Assembly (NCBI RefSeq): GCF_004916905.1
Contig: NZ_SDLV01000012.1
Coordinates: 1-64,000 of the forward strand
Source: Chryseobacterium candidae
GTDB taxonomy: Bacteria; Bacteroidota; Bacteroidia; Flavobacteriales; Weeksellaceae
Direction: 5' to 3'
DNA length: 64,000 bases
The notes under the pieces were generated by a model. That model searched no databases. It was given only the letters and a program-made list of their open reading frames with translations, and was not told where the DNA came from. Position 1 is the first letter of the stretch. Every line of letters begins with the position of its first letter. This document shows, piece after piece, positions 54,393 to 63,430 of this stretch. The translations under genes and the position numbers were made by a program.

Positions 54393-55205
54393 TTATTTTC
54401 TAGGTTTTTCTACTCCTTTCCATTCATCACCGGCTTTTCTATACTGGCTTAAGGTAAAAGTTTTGAAATCCTTTGTTTTATATTCGATGTTATCGGTATT
54501 CTGCTCAAATGGCATGATATAGTAATATTCGATATCTGTTTTATCAGATTTGTTTCCTTTTTTTACAGAAGGAACGTATTTTGAAAATTTATAGCTTGGA
54601 AGATATTGTTTCAATCTTGTGTAGAAAGCTTTGTCTTCTTTTTCGCTAGGGATGATATCTACAATATTCAGATCATCCTTTTTCTTATCGATCCAAAGGT
54701 AATATGTTTTTTCTTCTCCTATATTTCTGTTGAATGAGTTGAAAGCAAATAATTCCTTCGGTACAAGTTCCTTGATTTTTTCCGGATCTACTTTAGTATA
54801 ATACTGACCTTTTGAAGGATCTACATATGTTTCAAGGTTATACATTAAAACAGAATTATTTTCAAATTTTTTATTTTTAAAATATTGATTTAATGATAAT
54901 TCGGCAGTTGCTCTCAGCTCTTTACCTCTTGCATCCAGTTTTTTTGTCGGGTTCTGAGGGTTTACATATTTTACAAATTCATATAAAACGACAGGCTTTA
55001 TATCTTTAAGGTGAGGATAAGTTTTCAGTTGCTCTGCTTTAACCAGCCAGTAGAATTGTTGATAGTAGTCATCCTTATCTTGGTCTTTCACACTCTTATA
55101 AGCCAAAGCAAGCTTCTTTGAATTCAGATATTTGCCATATTTTCCCTGTCCAAAAGCAAAACTTATGGCTAATAAGGCAAATAAAACAGTAAGGTTTCTT
55201 CTCAT
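54393..55205 (-). CDS. Secreted hypothetical protein
   Basis: 270 residues from the Met at 55205, which gives a signal peptide (MRRNLTVLFALLAISFAFGQ); ten more codons upstream are possible but would bury it. The mature protein is basic, Tyr/Lys-rich and mixed alpha/beta. No family is recognised. Monocistronic. Confidence 0.65.
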   Translation of the reverse strand: MRRNLTVLFALLAISFAFGQGKYGKYLNSKKLALAYKSVKDQDKDDYYQQFYWLVKAEQLKTYPHLKDIKPVVLYEFVKYVNPQNPTKKLDARGKELRATAELSLNQYFKNKKFENNSVLMYNLETYVDPSKGQYYTKVDPEKIKELVPKELFAFNSFNRNIGEEKTYYLWIDKKKDDLNIVDIIPSEKEDKAFYTRLKQYLPSYKFSKYVPSVKKGNKSDKTDIEYYYIMPFEQNTDNIEYKTKDFKTFTLSQYRKAGDEWKGVEKPRK

Positions 55206-55302
55206 TTTTTTATAATTGATATTTTCGTTTTCCAAATATAATTATTTATTAGATATTATTTTGAATTGTGAGTTAAATTATGCCATATTGTTATTGTTAA
55301 TT

Positions 55303-55333
55303 CAAGAAAAAATCCTGTATTGCTACAGGATTG
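55303..55333 (-). terminator. Hairpin downstream of asnB
   Basis: Stem aatcctgta/tacaggatt, followed on the minus strand by a T-rich tract. It lies about 200 nt after the asnB stop. Confidence 0.5.
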
Positions 55334-55404
55334 ATAAATTATAACTGAGGGAGTTAGATGTTTAAATGTGAAAAATATACATATCAATAACGAATTTTGC
55401 TTTA

Positions 55405-55524
55405 CAAGTGAATGGTCAATAGTGAATTTTTGCTTCGTATGTGAATATTAAACTCATAATCTCGAAAACCCGAATCCCGCAACAAATTCACAAACGCAGC
55501 GGATTGACGATTGACTATTCATCA
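55405..55524. repeat. Inverted pair of dispersed repeat fragments
   Basis: 55405-55437 and 55485-55524 contain tgaatggtcaatagtgaatt and the reverse complement of tcaatccgctgcg-y-ttgtgaatt. The same words flank the four-copy array at 20590-20630 and 21620-21650. Confidence 0.55.
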
Positions 55525-55534
55525 GTTTTCCTCT

Positions 55535-57202
55535 CTAATACGAAGTTTCATGTACCTTCACCGCTCTTCCGCTTGGATCGTTCATTTTTTTGAAGGCTTC
55601 GTCCCATTCCAAAGCAATAGGTGTGGAGCATGCCACAGATGGAACAGACGGAACCGTGGCGGCAGCAGTTTCACTTGGAAAATGTTCTTCAAAAATAGTT
55701 CTGTATCGGTATTCTTCTTTATTCTGAGGAGTGTTCAGCGGGAATCTGAATCTTGCATTCGCCATCATTTCATCCGTTACTTCTTTTTCGGCTACTTCTT
55801 TTAAAGTGTCGATCCATGAATATCCTACACCATCAGAGAACTGTTCTTTCTGTCTCCATACAATAGAATCCGGAAGAACATCTTCAAAAGCCTTTCTTAA
55901 GACCCATTTTTCAATTTTTCCTTCAGCGGTATTGATCATTTTATCCTGAGGGTTAACGGTCATCGCAATATCCATAAACTCTTTGTCAAGGAAAGGTACT
56001 CTTCCTTCAATTCCCCAGCTCATCAAGGCTTTGTTAGCTCTTAAGCAATCATAAAGGTGAAGTTTGCCCAGTTTTCTCACTGTTTCATCGTGGAATTCTT
56101 TTGCATCAGGAGCTTTATGGAAATATAGATAACCTCCGAACAATTCATCAGAACCTTCTCCTGAAAGAACCATTTTAATTCCCATAGATTTGATGACTCT
56201 TGCTAAAAGATACATCGGGGTGGATGCTCTTATGGTGGTTACATCATAAGTTTCGAGATGATAAATTACATCACGTACGGCATCCAGACCTTCCTGAACA
56301 GTAAAGTTAACCTCATGGTGAACAGATCCAATGTGTTCTGCAGCTTTTTGAGCCGCTGCAAGATCCGGAGAACCCACCAATCCTACTGCAAAACTGTGAA
56401 GTCTCGGATACCAGGCTTCCTGTGTATCGCCGCTTTCTATTCTCTGACGGGCAAATTTCGCTGTGATGGCAGAAATGACAGATGAATCTAAACCTCCTGA
56501 AAGAAGCACTCCATAAGGAACATCACTCATCAGCTGTCTGTGAACGGCATCTTCAAGACCTTTTCTCAGTTTTGAGATATCGGTCTCATTGTCTTTTACA
56601 TGATCAAAGCTGTCCCAGTCTCTTGCATACCATTGCTGAAGCTCAGCGCCGTCTTTGCTGTAAACAAAATGGCCAGGCAGGAATGTTTCTATTTTTTTAC
56701 AGATGCCTTCAAGTGCTTTTAATTCTGAAGCAACGTAATAATTTCCGTTTTTGTCCCAGCCCTGGTAAAGCGGACAGATTCCCATATGATCGCGCGCAAT
56801 AAGATAAATATCGTTTTCAGTATCATATAAAGCGAAGGCAAAAATTCCGTTGAGTTTTTCTACGAAATCTTTTCCGTATTTTCTGTAAAGGGCTAGAATC
56901 ACTTCACAGTCCGACTGGGTCTGAAATTCATAATCCGGAAATTCTTCTTTGAGTTCTCTATGGTTGTAGATTTCGCCGTTTACAGCTAATACTACTTTTC
57001 CGTCTTTTGTAAATAAAGGCTGTTTTCCGGAGGTAGGATCTACAATAGCAAGTCGTTCATGGGAAAAAATTACTTTTTCGTCCTGAAAAACGCCACTCCA
57101 ATCCGGTCCTCTGTGACGGATTTTTTTTGACATCTCCAATACCTGAGGTCTTAATACTTCGGTTTTTTGTTTGGCGTCAAATAAACATACAATTCCACAC
57201 AT
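55535..57202 (-). CDS. asnB: Asparagine synthase B (glutamine-hydrolysing)
   Basis: A 555-residue protein. The N-terminal glutaminase has the catalytic Cys2 (MCGIVCLFD) and RHRGPDWSG; the C-terminal synthetase has the PP-loop VLLSGGLDSSVISAI. It makes asparagine from aspartate, ATP and glutamine in the cytoplasm. Monocistronic. Confidence 0.95.
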   Translation of the reverse strand: MCGIVCLFDAKQKTEVLRPQVLEMSKKIRHRGPDWSGVFQDEKVIFSHERLAIVDPTSGKQPLFTKDGKVVLAVNGEIYNHRELKEEFPDYEFQTQSDCEVILALYRKYGKDFVEKLNGIFAFALYDTENDIYLIARDHMGICPLYQGWDKNGNYYVASELKALEGICKKIETFLPGHFVYSKDGAELQQWYARDWDSFDHVKDNETDISKLRKGLEDAVHRQLMSDVPYGVLLSGGLDSSVISAITAKFARQRIESGDTQEAWYPRLHSFAVGLVGSPDLAAAQKAAEHIGSVHHEVNFTVQEGLDAVRDVIYHLETYDVTTIRASTPMYLLARVIKSMGIKMVLSGEGSDELFGGYLYFHKAPDAKEFHDETVRKLGKLHLYDCLRANKALMSWGIEGRVPFLDKEFMDIAMTVNPQDKMINTAEGKIEKWVLRKAFEDVLPDSIVWRQKEQFSDGVGYSWIDTLKEVAEKEVTDEMMANARFRFPLNTPQNKEEYRYRTIFEEHFPSETAAATVPSVPSVACSTPIALEWDEAFKKMNDPSGRAVKVHETSY

Positions 57203-57486
57203 AATTTTTATTATTTATGGGACAAATGTAGAAGTGATGTTTATAAATAACAATTAAAAATGTTTGAATATGAATTTTTTTAATCAATTTATATTTTTAA
57301 GTTAAAAATTTTAACTATTTATTGAAATTGACAAGTGTTTAATTAATTTTTTTCGCTGAGTAGAAAATAGAAAAACTTCTATACGAAATAAAAATGACAT
57401 ATTTATTAATATATGGTAATTAATTATATGAAATTTACCCCTTACTTTGTGGCTCGAAATAATTTTTTTTCATCATTTGTGTTTTT
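57203..57486. other. Intergenic region upstream of asnB
   Basis: About 280 bp of very AT-rich sequence with no gene; presumed asnB promoter. Nothing further was recognised. Confidence 0.4.
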
Positions 57487-57519
57487 ACCTTCTTGCAATT
57501 CTCATGCAAGAAGGTTTTG
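57487..57519. terminator. Hairpin after the PNGase F-like gene
   Basis: A 10-bp stem accttcttgc/gcaagaaggt. A T-rich tract follows on the plus strand, whereas the minus-strand side reads ggtaaaaac, so the orientation is opposite to the gene it would be expected to serve. Confidence 0.45.
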
Positions 57520-57522
57520 TTT

Positions 57523-59190
57523 TTATTGAACCCCCAGTAATATTCCCGAAACATTCCATGAGCTGAAGCTTGTTCCTTCGGTAGGGCCTTGTGGAATTTT
57601 TACCTGAATCGTATGTTTTCCCGCTTTCAGATCTCCCAGAGGAATGAAATCAGGATTGGTAACCGTTCCCGGACACCAGTTTGATCTGCTGAGGTCTGAT
57701 GACGAAAGGCCGTCCTGAAAATTTCCGGAGGCCGGATTGTATAATCGGTACGAACCACAATCTGTTCTCCAAGGTACAAAAGAAAATACAGCGTTTCCAT
57801 CCACGAATATAGAATTCGCTTTAGGAACAAATTCATCACCATTTTCCCAACCGCCGTGTCCTGTTGTGGTATATCTTAGCTGAGCATTTTTCAGATCTTT
57901 ATCCAAAGTGAAATCCACAAGAAGGCCTTTGTCCTTATTGAACATGGTAGAATAGTCCTGTCCGGCCATTTCCATAATGTTTAAGGTGTTGAATAAAGGG
58001 ATGGCTGTATTATTTTTATTAACAGTTTGATCGCTTTTATGTATCGTAATATCAAGACTTACTCTGTGTCCTCCTTTATCATAATTTCCGATAAAAGTTC
58101 CTATCCACAGTTCTTTTCCGGATATAGCAGGCTTTAATTCAGTAATATCCTGCCGGTAAGGGCTGATGGTCTGCCAATCTTTGCCCTTAAGCTGAATATG
58201 ATTGAACTTCTGAATACCAAAAGCGGTGAAGAAACGCATCATTTCCATAGCAGGGCTGTAGTTGTCAGTAGCGGTAACTCCGTAATATTGCTTTCCGTTT
58301 CCATTTTCGTAGACAGGAAGCGCTTTTACTCCTTTTTCCAATCCATCAAAAAAAGACTTTTCTTTATCCTGCGGAATGAAAAATACGGTTCCGGTTCTGT
58401 CATAGGCATCTCCGTTGGATTGCTGTTTCAGCTCTACGAAAATATTTTCACCTTCTGTAATCTCAGGAAATTTTATTTTTTTCAGAATGATGGTTCCGTT
58501 GGCATATCTTTTAATCTTGTCGTCAGATTTTGAAGCATCAGAAAAATTGATGGTTTCATTTTCAAAAACATTCAGTGTGGTAAACCTGCTTTTCCAGAGA
58601 AGGTCTTTATATCCGAGCTGATCTGTTGTCTGTATATTTCCTTTGATAATATTTTCAATTCCGGTAGTCTTGATCTTCTTGATTGAACTGGCTGTAATTA
58701 AAGAATTTTTATTTCTCTCCACTTCCAGAACCAATCCTAAATTTTGTCCCAAAACAGAAGGCCCGCCTTTCAGTTTTAAATCATTGGTGTACCAGACTTC
58801 AATGGTATTTGAATTGACTTTTGTCACTGCTTTTTTACATTGGTAGCCCAATATTTTTTTGGTTTCATTGGTCAGTTCAAAATTCTGTTTTCCTACAGAT
58901 TCAGTGTCTGATGATGAAATAATTGATCCCGGTTTTAAAAATGCGTAAGATACAATAGTGTTGGAAGACTTTTCTACTTTTGTTATCTCATAAGGATAGC
59001 TGCTTTTTTGTTCTTTGATTGTGCTGTTGAGAATGAAGTTTTCTTTCTCATTAACCCAAACGATGGTAGAAGGCTGATCTGTTATTGCTTTTCCGTTATA
59101 AGAGCTGGTATAATGAATTTCATAGGTCTGTGCAGAAAACAGACAGTATAAAAAAACAGCCACAAAATTGAAAACGATTCTTGTATGCAT
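57523..59190 (-). CDS. GLPGLI domain fused to PNGase F-type peptide:N-glycanase (PNGF-II-like)
   Basis: 555 residues from the Met at 59190, which gives the signal peptide MHTRIVFNFVAVFLYCLFSAQ; seven extra codons upstream are possible. Residues up to about 180 resemble the GLPGLI family (ILGYQCKKA, GGPSVLGQNLGLVLEV). The rest matches PNGase F: DAYDRTGTVFFIP aligns with the catalytic Asp60 region, GHGGWENGDEF with Glu206, and SNWCPGT with the conserved WCPG. Such enzymes release N-glycans. The N-terminal extension fits the bowl-like domain of PNGF-II from Elizabethkingia. Secreted or periplasmic. Confidence 0.85.
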   Translation of the reverse strand: MHTRIVFNFVAVFLYCLFSAQTYEIHYTSSYNGKAITDQPSTIVWVNEKENFILNSTIKEQKSSYPYEITKVEKSSNTIVSYAFLKPGSIISSSDTESVGKQNFELTNETKKILGYQCKKAVTKVNSNTIEVWYTNDLKLKGGPSVLGQNLGLVLEVERNKNSLITASSIKKIKTTGIENIIKGNIQTTDQLGYKDLLWKSRFTTLNVFENETINFSDASKSDDKIKRYANGTIILKKIKFPEITEGENIFVELKQQSNGDAYDRTGTVFFIPQDKEKSFFDGLEKGVKALPVYENGNGKQYYGVTATDNYSPAMEMMRFFTAFGIQKFNHIQLKGKDWQTISPYRQDITELKPAISGKELWIGTFIGNYDKGGHRVSLDITIHKSDQTVNKNNTAIPLFNTLNIMEMAGQDYSTMFNKDKGLLVDFTLDKDLKNAQLRYTTTGHGGWENGDEFVPKANSIFVDGNAVFSFVPWRTDCGSYRLYNPASGNFQDGLSSSDLSRSNWCPGTVTNPDFIPLGDLKAGKHTIQVKIPQGPTEGTSFSSWNVSGILLGVQ

Positions 59191-59321
59191 AAATAAATGA
59201 GTTTGCTGCAAAGGTATTCTAAACTTCTTACAGCGTCAAACCGGTTTTAATCTATACAGTTAGTAGACAATAGGTGTGAAATGTTACAAAAATTGTTACA
59301 ATTTTTTCAGAAAGTTTCTGA

Positions 59322-59353
59322 AACAAAAAAACTACTCTGGAAATAGAGTAGTT
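59322..59353 (-). terminator. Terminator of the RsmB-like gene
   Basis: Stem aaactactct/agagtagttt, followed on the minus strand by seven T. Confidence 0.75.
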
Positions 59354-59378
59354 TAATGTATTGTTTGTTGGATTTGGA

Positions 59379-60584
59379 TTAAGAAACTCTCTCAATCAAA
59401 GCCATATAGAATCCGTCATAGCCTTCGCTAGGCATTACTTTTTCATCTTTAATCATTTTGAATCCAGGATTGTTTTTGACAAATTCTTCTACCTGAAGAT
59501 TGTTTTCAGATGGAAGGATGGAACAGGTAGCGTATACCATTTTTCCTCCTTTTTTAAGCATTTTAGAATAGTCCTGAAGGATCTGCTGCTGCTCCTTTTT
59601 AATTCTGTCAATAAAATCCTGATCAATTTTCCACTTACTATCCGGATTTCTTTTCAAAACTCCAAGACCTGAACACGGTGCATCAATCAGAAGTCTGTCA
59701 GCTTTTTCATGAAGACGCTTGATCACCTTGTTGTCAGAAATCATACGGGTTTCAATATTGTGGGCTCCGGCTCTTTTGGCACGACGCTTCAGTTCGGCAA
59801 GCTTCCATTCGAAGATGTCCAACGCTACAATCTGCCCTTTGTTTTTCATTAATGCTGCCAGGTGAAGTGTTTTTCCACCAGCACCAGCACATGCATCTAC
59901 TACTCTTTGTCCTTCTTTTACATCAAGGAAATACCCGATTTTCTGAGAAGAAGCATCCTGAACTTCAAATAATCCTTCTTTGAAAGCTGTAGTAAGGAAA
60001 ACGTTTTTCTTTTCTTCCAGCTGAACAGCATCAGGATAATTTTTAATAGGAAAAGAAACAACACCCTCGTCTGAAAGATCGGAAATAAGTTCTTTGGTTG
60101 TAGTTCTTAAAGAGTTTGCTCTTAATACGGTAGGAGCCTGCTCATTTAAAGCAGCCATTTCTTTTTCCCAGCTGGCACCCAGTTCTTTTTCAAGTGTTTC
60201 AGCCAGCCATTCAGGAATAGAGTGTTCTATTGCTTTTGTAGGAACAGTGTTCTTTTTAAGTTTAGTAAGAATATCGGCGATTTTGATTCCGTCAAATTCT
60301 TCAAATTTTTTATAATTAGTTTTACTCCAGAGTAAATACGCAATAATCAGTTTGTAGATATTATTGGGTTTCACGCCTTCACCCATGTAGTATTCAAGGC
60401 GTTTTTTCCAACGGATAATATTGTAAAAAATTTCAGAAACAACGGCTCTGTCCTGGCTTCCCCATTTTCTGTTTGCTTTCAAAAGTCTTTCGATAACTTT
60501 ATCGGCATATTTGTTTTTTTCAAAAAATGTCTCCTGTAAGGCATCGTGAATTCCGATTGCCAAGTTTCTGTGAATAAGTTCCAT
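59379..60584 (-). CDS. RsmB/NOP2/Sun-type RNA (cytosine-5) methyltransferase
   Basis: A 401-residue protein. An N-terminal NusB-like RNA-binding domain is followed by a Rossmann methyltransferase with SAM motif VVDACAGAGGKTLHLAAL, the catalytic LIDAPCSGLGVLKRNPDSKW (Cys of motif IV PC) and MVYATCSILPSEN (motif VI TC). It methylates cytosine in rRNA. Monocistronic with its own terminator. Confidence 0.9.
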   Translation of the reverse strand: MELIHRNLAIGIHDALQETFFEKNKYADKVIERLLKANRKWGSQDRAVVSEIFYNIIRWKKRLEYYMGEGVKPNNIYKLIIAYLLWSKTNYKKFEEFDGIKIADILTKLKKNTVPTKAIEHSIPEWLAETLEKELGASWEKEMAALNEQAPTVLRANSLRTTTKELISDLSDEGVVSFPIKNYPDAVQLEEKKNVFLTTAFKEGLFEVQDASSQKIGYFLDVKEGQRVVDACAGAGGKTLHLAALMKNKGQIVALDIFEWKLAELKRRAKRAGAHNIETRMISDNKVIKRLHEKADRLLIDAPCSGLGVLKRNPDSKWKIDQDFIDRIKKEQQQILQDYSKMLKKGGKMVYATCSILPSENNLQVEEFVKNNPGFKMIKDEKVMPSEGYDGFYMALIERVS

Positions 60585-60997
60585 AAATTTGCTTCGCTGT
60601 TTGAATCTGCAAAAATACGACTTTTAATTGAGAGTTGAGGATTGAGTTGCTGAGTTTGGAAATTGAAGGATTTTAGTGTACAGGAGTAGGGTGATCTGAT
60701 AGTATTAATGAAGGATCAGCCTGTTTATTAATTTTTTAAATGGTAGAAATAAATTGTAGTGCTGAATTTGTAAAGATTTTCCGAATATTTATATTTTTTA
60801 TTTGCTGACAATAGCCTTTCACTCTAAAACGAATAAAGCTATGTTTTTTGCTTAATGAAAAATATTTGCTAACAAAATCTGCACTGTTCATTAGTATCCT
60901 TTATTTTCTTTGCAGCAAGTTTATTTAATTTGTATTAATTCACCAGTGTGTGTGAAATTAACATACGCTTATTATCTATTATACTGAACTTTATCTC
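60585..60997. other. Intergenic region between the RsmB-like gene and yjdM
   Basis: About 410 bp, AT-rich, no gene recognised. Promoters of both divergent genes lie at its edges. Confidence 0.4.
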
Positions 60998-61029
60998 TTG
61001 ACTTCAACGTCTAAAAAGCTCTACCTTTG
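60998..61029 (+). promoter_or_regulatory. Bacteroidota-type promoter of yjdM
   Basis: TTG at 60998-61000, 21-nt spacer, then TACCTTTG at 61022-61029 (TAnnTTTG). The ATG follows 14 nt later. Spacing and both boxes agree with the known consensus; this is the best promoter match in the window. Confidence 0.6.
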
Positions 61030-61043
61030 CAAAAAATAAAAAT

Positions 61044-61388
61044 ATGAGTGATACAGTACTTTGTCCAAAATGCAGCTCTGAGTTTACCTATCCGAGCGAT
61101 AATATGATGGTGTGTTCCCAGTGTTTCTACGAATGGGATCCGGCAGAAGCAGCTGCTGAAGCAGCCAATGAAGGGAAAATATTGGACTCCAACGGAAATG
61201 AACTTCAGGATGGCGATTCTGTAGTGGTAGTAAAGGACCTTCCTGTAAAAGGAGCACCAAAACCGGTGAAAGCGGGGACGAAAGTGAAAAATATCCGTCT
61301 GAGACCGGGAAGTGATCACAATATTGACTGCAAAATTGATGGTTTCGGGGCTATGGCTCTTAAGTCAGAATTTGTAAAGAAAGCATAA
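61044..61388 (+). CDS. yjdM: YjdM/PhnA family zinc-ribbon protein
   Basis: A 114-residue protein. The N-terminal zinc ribbon has CPKCSSEF and [10 protein letters not shown] (four Cys ligands); the C-terminal PhnA domain has [15 protein letters not shown] and [17 protein letters not shown]. Named for an alkylphosphonate locus, but no phosphonate genes are nearby and its role is unclear. Confidence 0.9.
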   Translation: MSDTVLCPKCSSEFTYPSDNMMVCSQCFYEWDPAEAAAEAANEGKILDSNGNELQDGDSVVVVKDLPVKGAPKPVKAGTKVKNIRLRPGSDHNIDCKIDGFGAMALKSEFVKKA

Positions 61389-61622
61389 GAAAACGTTGTT
61401 TTTCTATGTCCTAAAAAAAAGAAAAGGAAAAAATTGGACAGTGTAATCTTTCAACAGACTTAATTGCAAGATTGCTAATGTCCGTCTGGAAGGCAGAAAG
61501 AGAATTAACCAAAAATTTCCTTATACTTTAGAAGTACAAATGTAAGAAAAAGTTTGACAACAGCTTCTTATGTTTGTATTTTTTTATTGTTAAGTGTAAG
61601 TGAATGTATGAGTTATGGGTGA

Positions 61623-62570
61623 TTAGCCTTTTGACTGAATAAATGAAACAGAGATCGTTCCCGATATTTTTTCATCCGTATAAATAACAAGTTCCTTTCC
61701 TTTTGACCTTAATTTATTCCAATAATGATTTACTGCAAAACGGCTTTCAAGGACTTCGGCTTCAAGACCGGTTTCTGTGATTTTGATTTCCTTGGGATAA
61801 TAAGAAAGTTTGGAAAGCTGGAAATCTTCAGCTTCTGTTTTACTGAAAATATTCACTTCCCCGAATAATTTAGCAACATAAGAATTGTAAGGATTTCTGT
61901 AGGTTTCTTCCGGACTGTCATTTTGAATCAGTCTTCCTGCCTGCAGAATAACAATCTGGTCCAGCCATGGCATAATATCCTGAAGCTCATGAGTGGAAAT
62001 AATGAGAGAAACGCCATTTTGTTTTACATATCTGAAAAGTCTTTCTCTGAGTTCAATTTTTCTTGGGAAATCCAGATTACTGAATGGTTCATCTAAAATA
62101 AGAAGCTTGGGAAGTACGGATAATGCTCTGGCAATAGCCACTCTCTGCTGCTGTCCGCCGCTTAGATATTTTGGAAGTACGTTGGCAAAGTCCTGAAGAC
62201 CCACTACCTCAAGAAGTTCTGCTACGGTTTCTTTTTTTTGTTTTAAATTGATATTTGAAATAAATTTTCCTACGTTTTCAGCCACTGTAGCATAAGGCAT
62301 CAGGTCAAAATTCTGTGCTACGAACTTCATTTCAGGCTCTCCGGGAACAAGATTTCCTTTCGGTCCCAAAAGCTTTGTTCCGTTAAAAATAATCTCTCCG
62401 CTTTCCCAATCCAAAAGACCATAAATAAGGTTGAGAAGAGTGGATTTTCCACACCCGCTTTCACCGGCAAGAGCTATAATTCTGTTTTCTTCAAACCTTA
62501 GATTAAGGTTCTGAAACAGGGGATTTTCTTTGTTGTGAGAGAAAAATAAATTGTTTATTTCTAATAGCAT
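61623..62570 (-). CDS. ABC transporter ATP-binding protein
   Basis: A 315-residue protein. Walker A GESGCGKST (residues 36-44), signature LSGGQQQRVAIARAL and Walker B LLILDEPFSNLD are intact, followed by the H-loop STHEL. About 80 further C-terminal residues form a regulatory extension. No permease is adjacent, so substrate and partner are unknown. Confidence 0.88.
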   Translation of the reverse strand: MLLEINNLFFSHNKENPLFQNLNLRFEENRIIALAGESGCGKSTLLNLIYGLLDWESGEIIFNGTKLLGPKGNLVPGEPEMKFVAQNFDLMPYATVAENVGKFISNINLKQKKETVAELLEVVGLQDFANVLPKYLSGGQQQRVAIARALSVLPKLLILDEPFSNLDFPRKIELRERLFRYVKQNGVSLIISTHELQDIMPWLDQIVILQAGRLIQNDSPEETYRNPYNSYVAKLFGEVNIFSKTEAEDFQLSKLSYYPKEIKITETGLEAEVLESRFAVNHYWNKLRSKGKELVIYTDEKISGTISVSFIQSKG

Positions 62571-62645
62571 ATTACAAATGTAAGGTTTTTATGAAAACAT
62601 AATTTTTTTTATTATATTAGCGGAACTAATAAAAATAAATCAAAA

Positions 62646-63305
62646 ATGAGAAAAAAACTGTTTTCGTTAGCTATTCCTGCATTATTTTTTGCTGCTGTAA
62701 TGGTTTCTTGTAAAAAAGACAAACCACTTACCAGTGAGAGTAATGAAGTGACAACTACCAAAGAAGGTAGCCAGTTCACTTTGGATACGCTAAACAGTAA
62801 GGTTGAATGGAAGGGATATAAAGTATTTAAATCTGAAAATACGAGCCATTTTGGAACCATAAAGTTTGAAAGTGGAGATGTAACGGTGAAAGACGGAAAA
62901 CTGGAAAGCGGAAAATTCGTTGCTGATATGAACTCTTTAACTTCTGTGGACTTGAAAGACAGCCCGGAGGATTTAGGAAAATTAAATGGCCACCTGAAGA
63001 GCGGCGATTTCTTCGAAGTTGAAAAATTCCCGACAGCTTCTTATGAGATTACAAAAGTTACTCCGGCTACAGAAGGTGATTATAATACTATTTTGGATGG
63101 TAATTTAACCATTAAAGGAATTACAAAACCTGTTCAGTTTAAGGCTAATGTTTCTGTGAAAAATGGAGAGGTGAGTGTAGCTACTGAACCGAAAGATATC
63201 AAGAGAGAAGAGTTTGGGGTGAAGTTCCAGGCTCCTGCTGCAAACGGTGTGATCAAAGATGAGGTAACTCTTCAGATCAGCGTTAAAGCTTTAGAAAAGA
63301 AATAA
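62646..63305 (+). CDS. YceI family lipoprotein
   Basis: A 219-residue protein with lipobox (LFFAAVMVSC). The mature part is a YceI lipocalin-like barrel: SKVEWKGYKVFKSENTSHFGTIKF at the start, DMNSLTSVDL, HLKSGDFFEVEKFPTASY and GNLTIKGITKPVQF. The family binds polyisoprenoids or amphiphiles in the periplasm. Here it is anchored to a membrane. Own terminator. Confidence 0.9.
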   Translation: MRKKLFSLAIPALFFAAVMVSCKKDKPLTSESNEVTTTKEGSQFTLDTLNSKVEWKGYKVFKSENTSHFGTIKFESGDVTVKDGKLESGKFVADMNSLTSVDLKDSPEDLGKLNGHLKSGDFFEVEKFPTASYEITKVTPATEGDYNTILDGNLTIKGITKPVQFKANVSVKNGEVSVATEPKDIKREEFGVKFQAPAANGVIKDEVTLQISVKALEKK

Positions 63306-63337
63306 TTTTTTTATTTAAGTGAAATAAGTGATTGAAG

Positions 63338-63369
63338 TCTGCCTCCGAAAAAGAGGCAGATTTTTTTTT
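63338..63369 (+). terminator. Terminator of the YceI gene
   Basis: Stem tctgcctc/gaggcaga followed by nine T. Confidence 0.85.
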
Positions 63370-63397
63370 GACGGACTTATTATTCAACTTAAAATCG

Positions 63398-63405
63398 TAT
63401 TTTTG
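63398..63405 (+). promoter_or_regulatory. Possible -7 element for pheS
   Basis: TATTTTTG fits TAnnTTTG, 25 nt before the ATG. A TTGAC lies farther upstream than the usual spacing. Confidence 0.35.
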
Positions 63406-63430
63406 CAAAACATTTTGAAAGGGTAAAATA

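Noticed and set aside
61011..61319. Minus-strand ORF opposite yjdM
   Set aside because: Shadow of a well-conserved gene in another frame.
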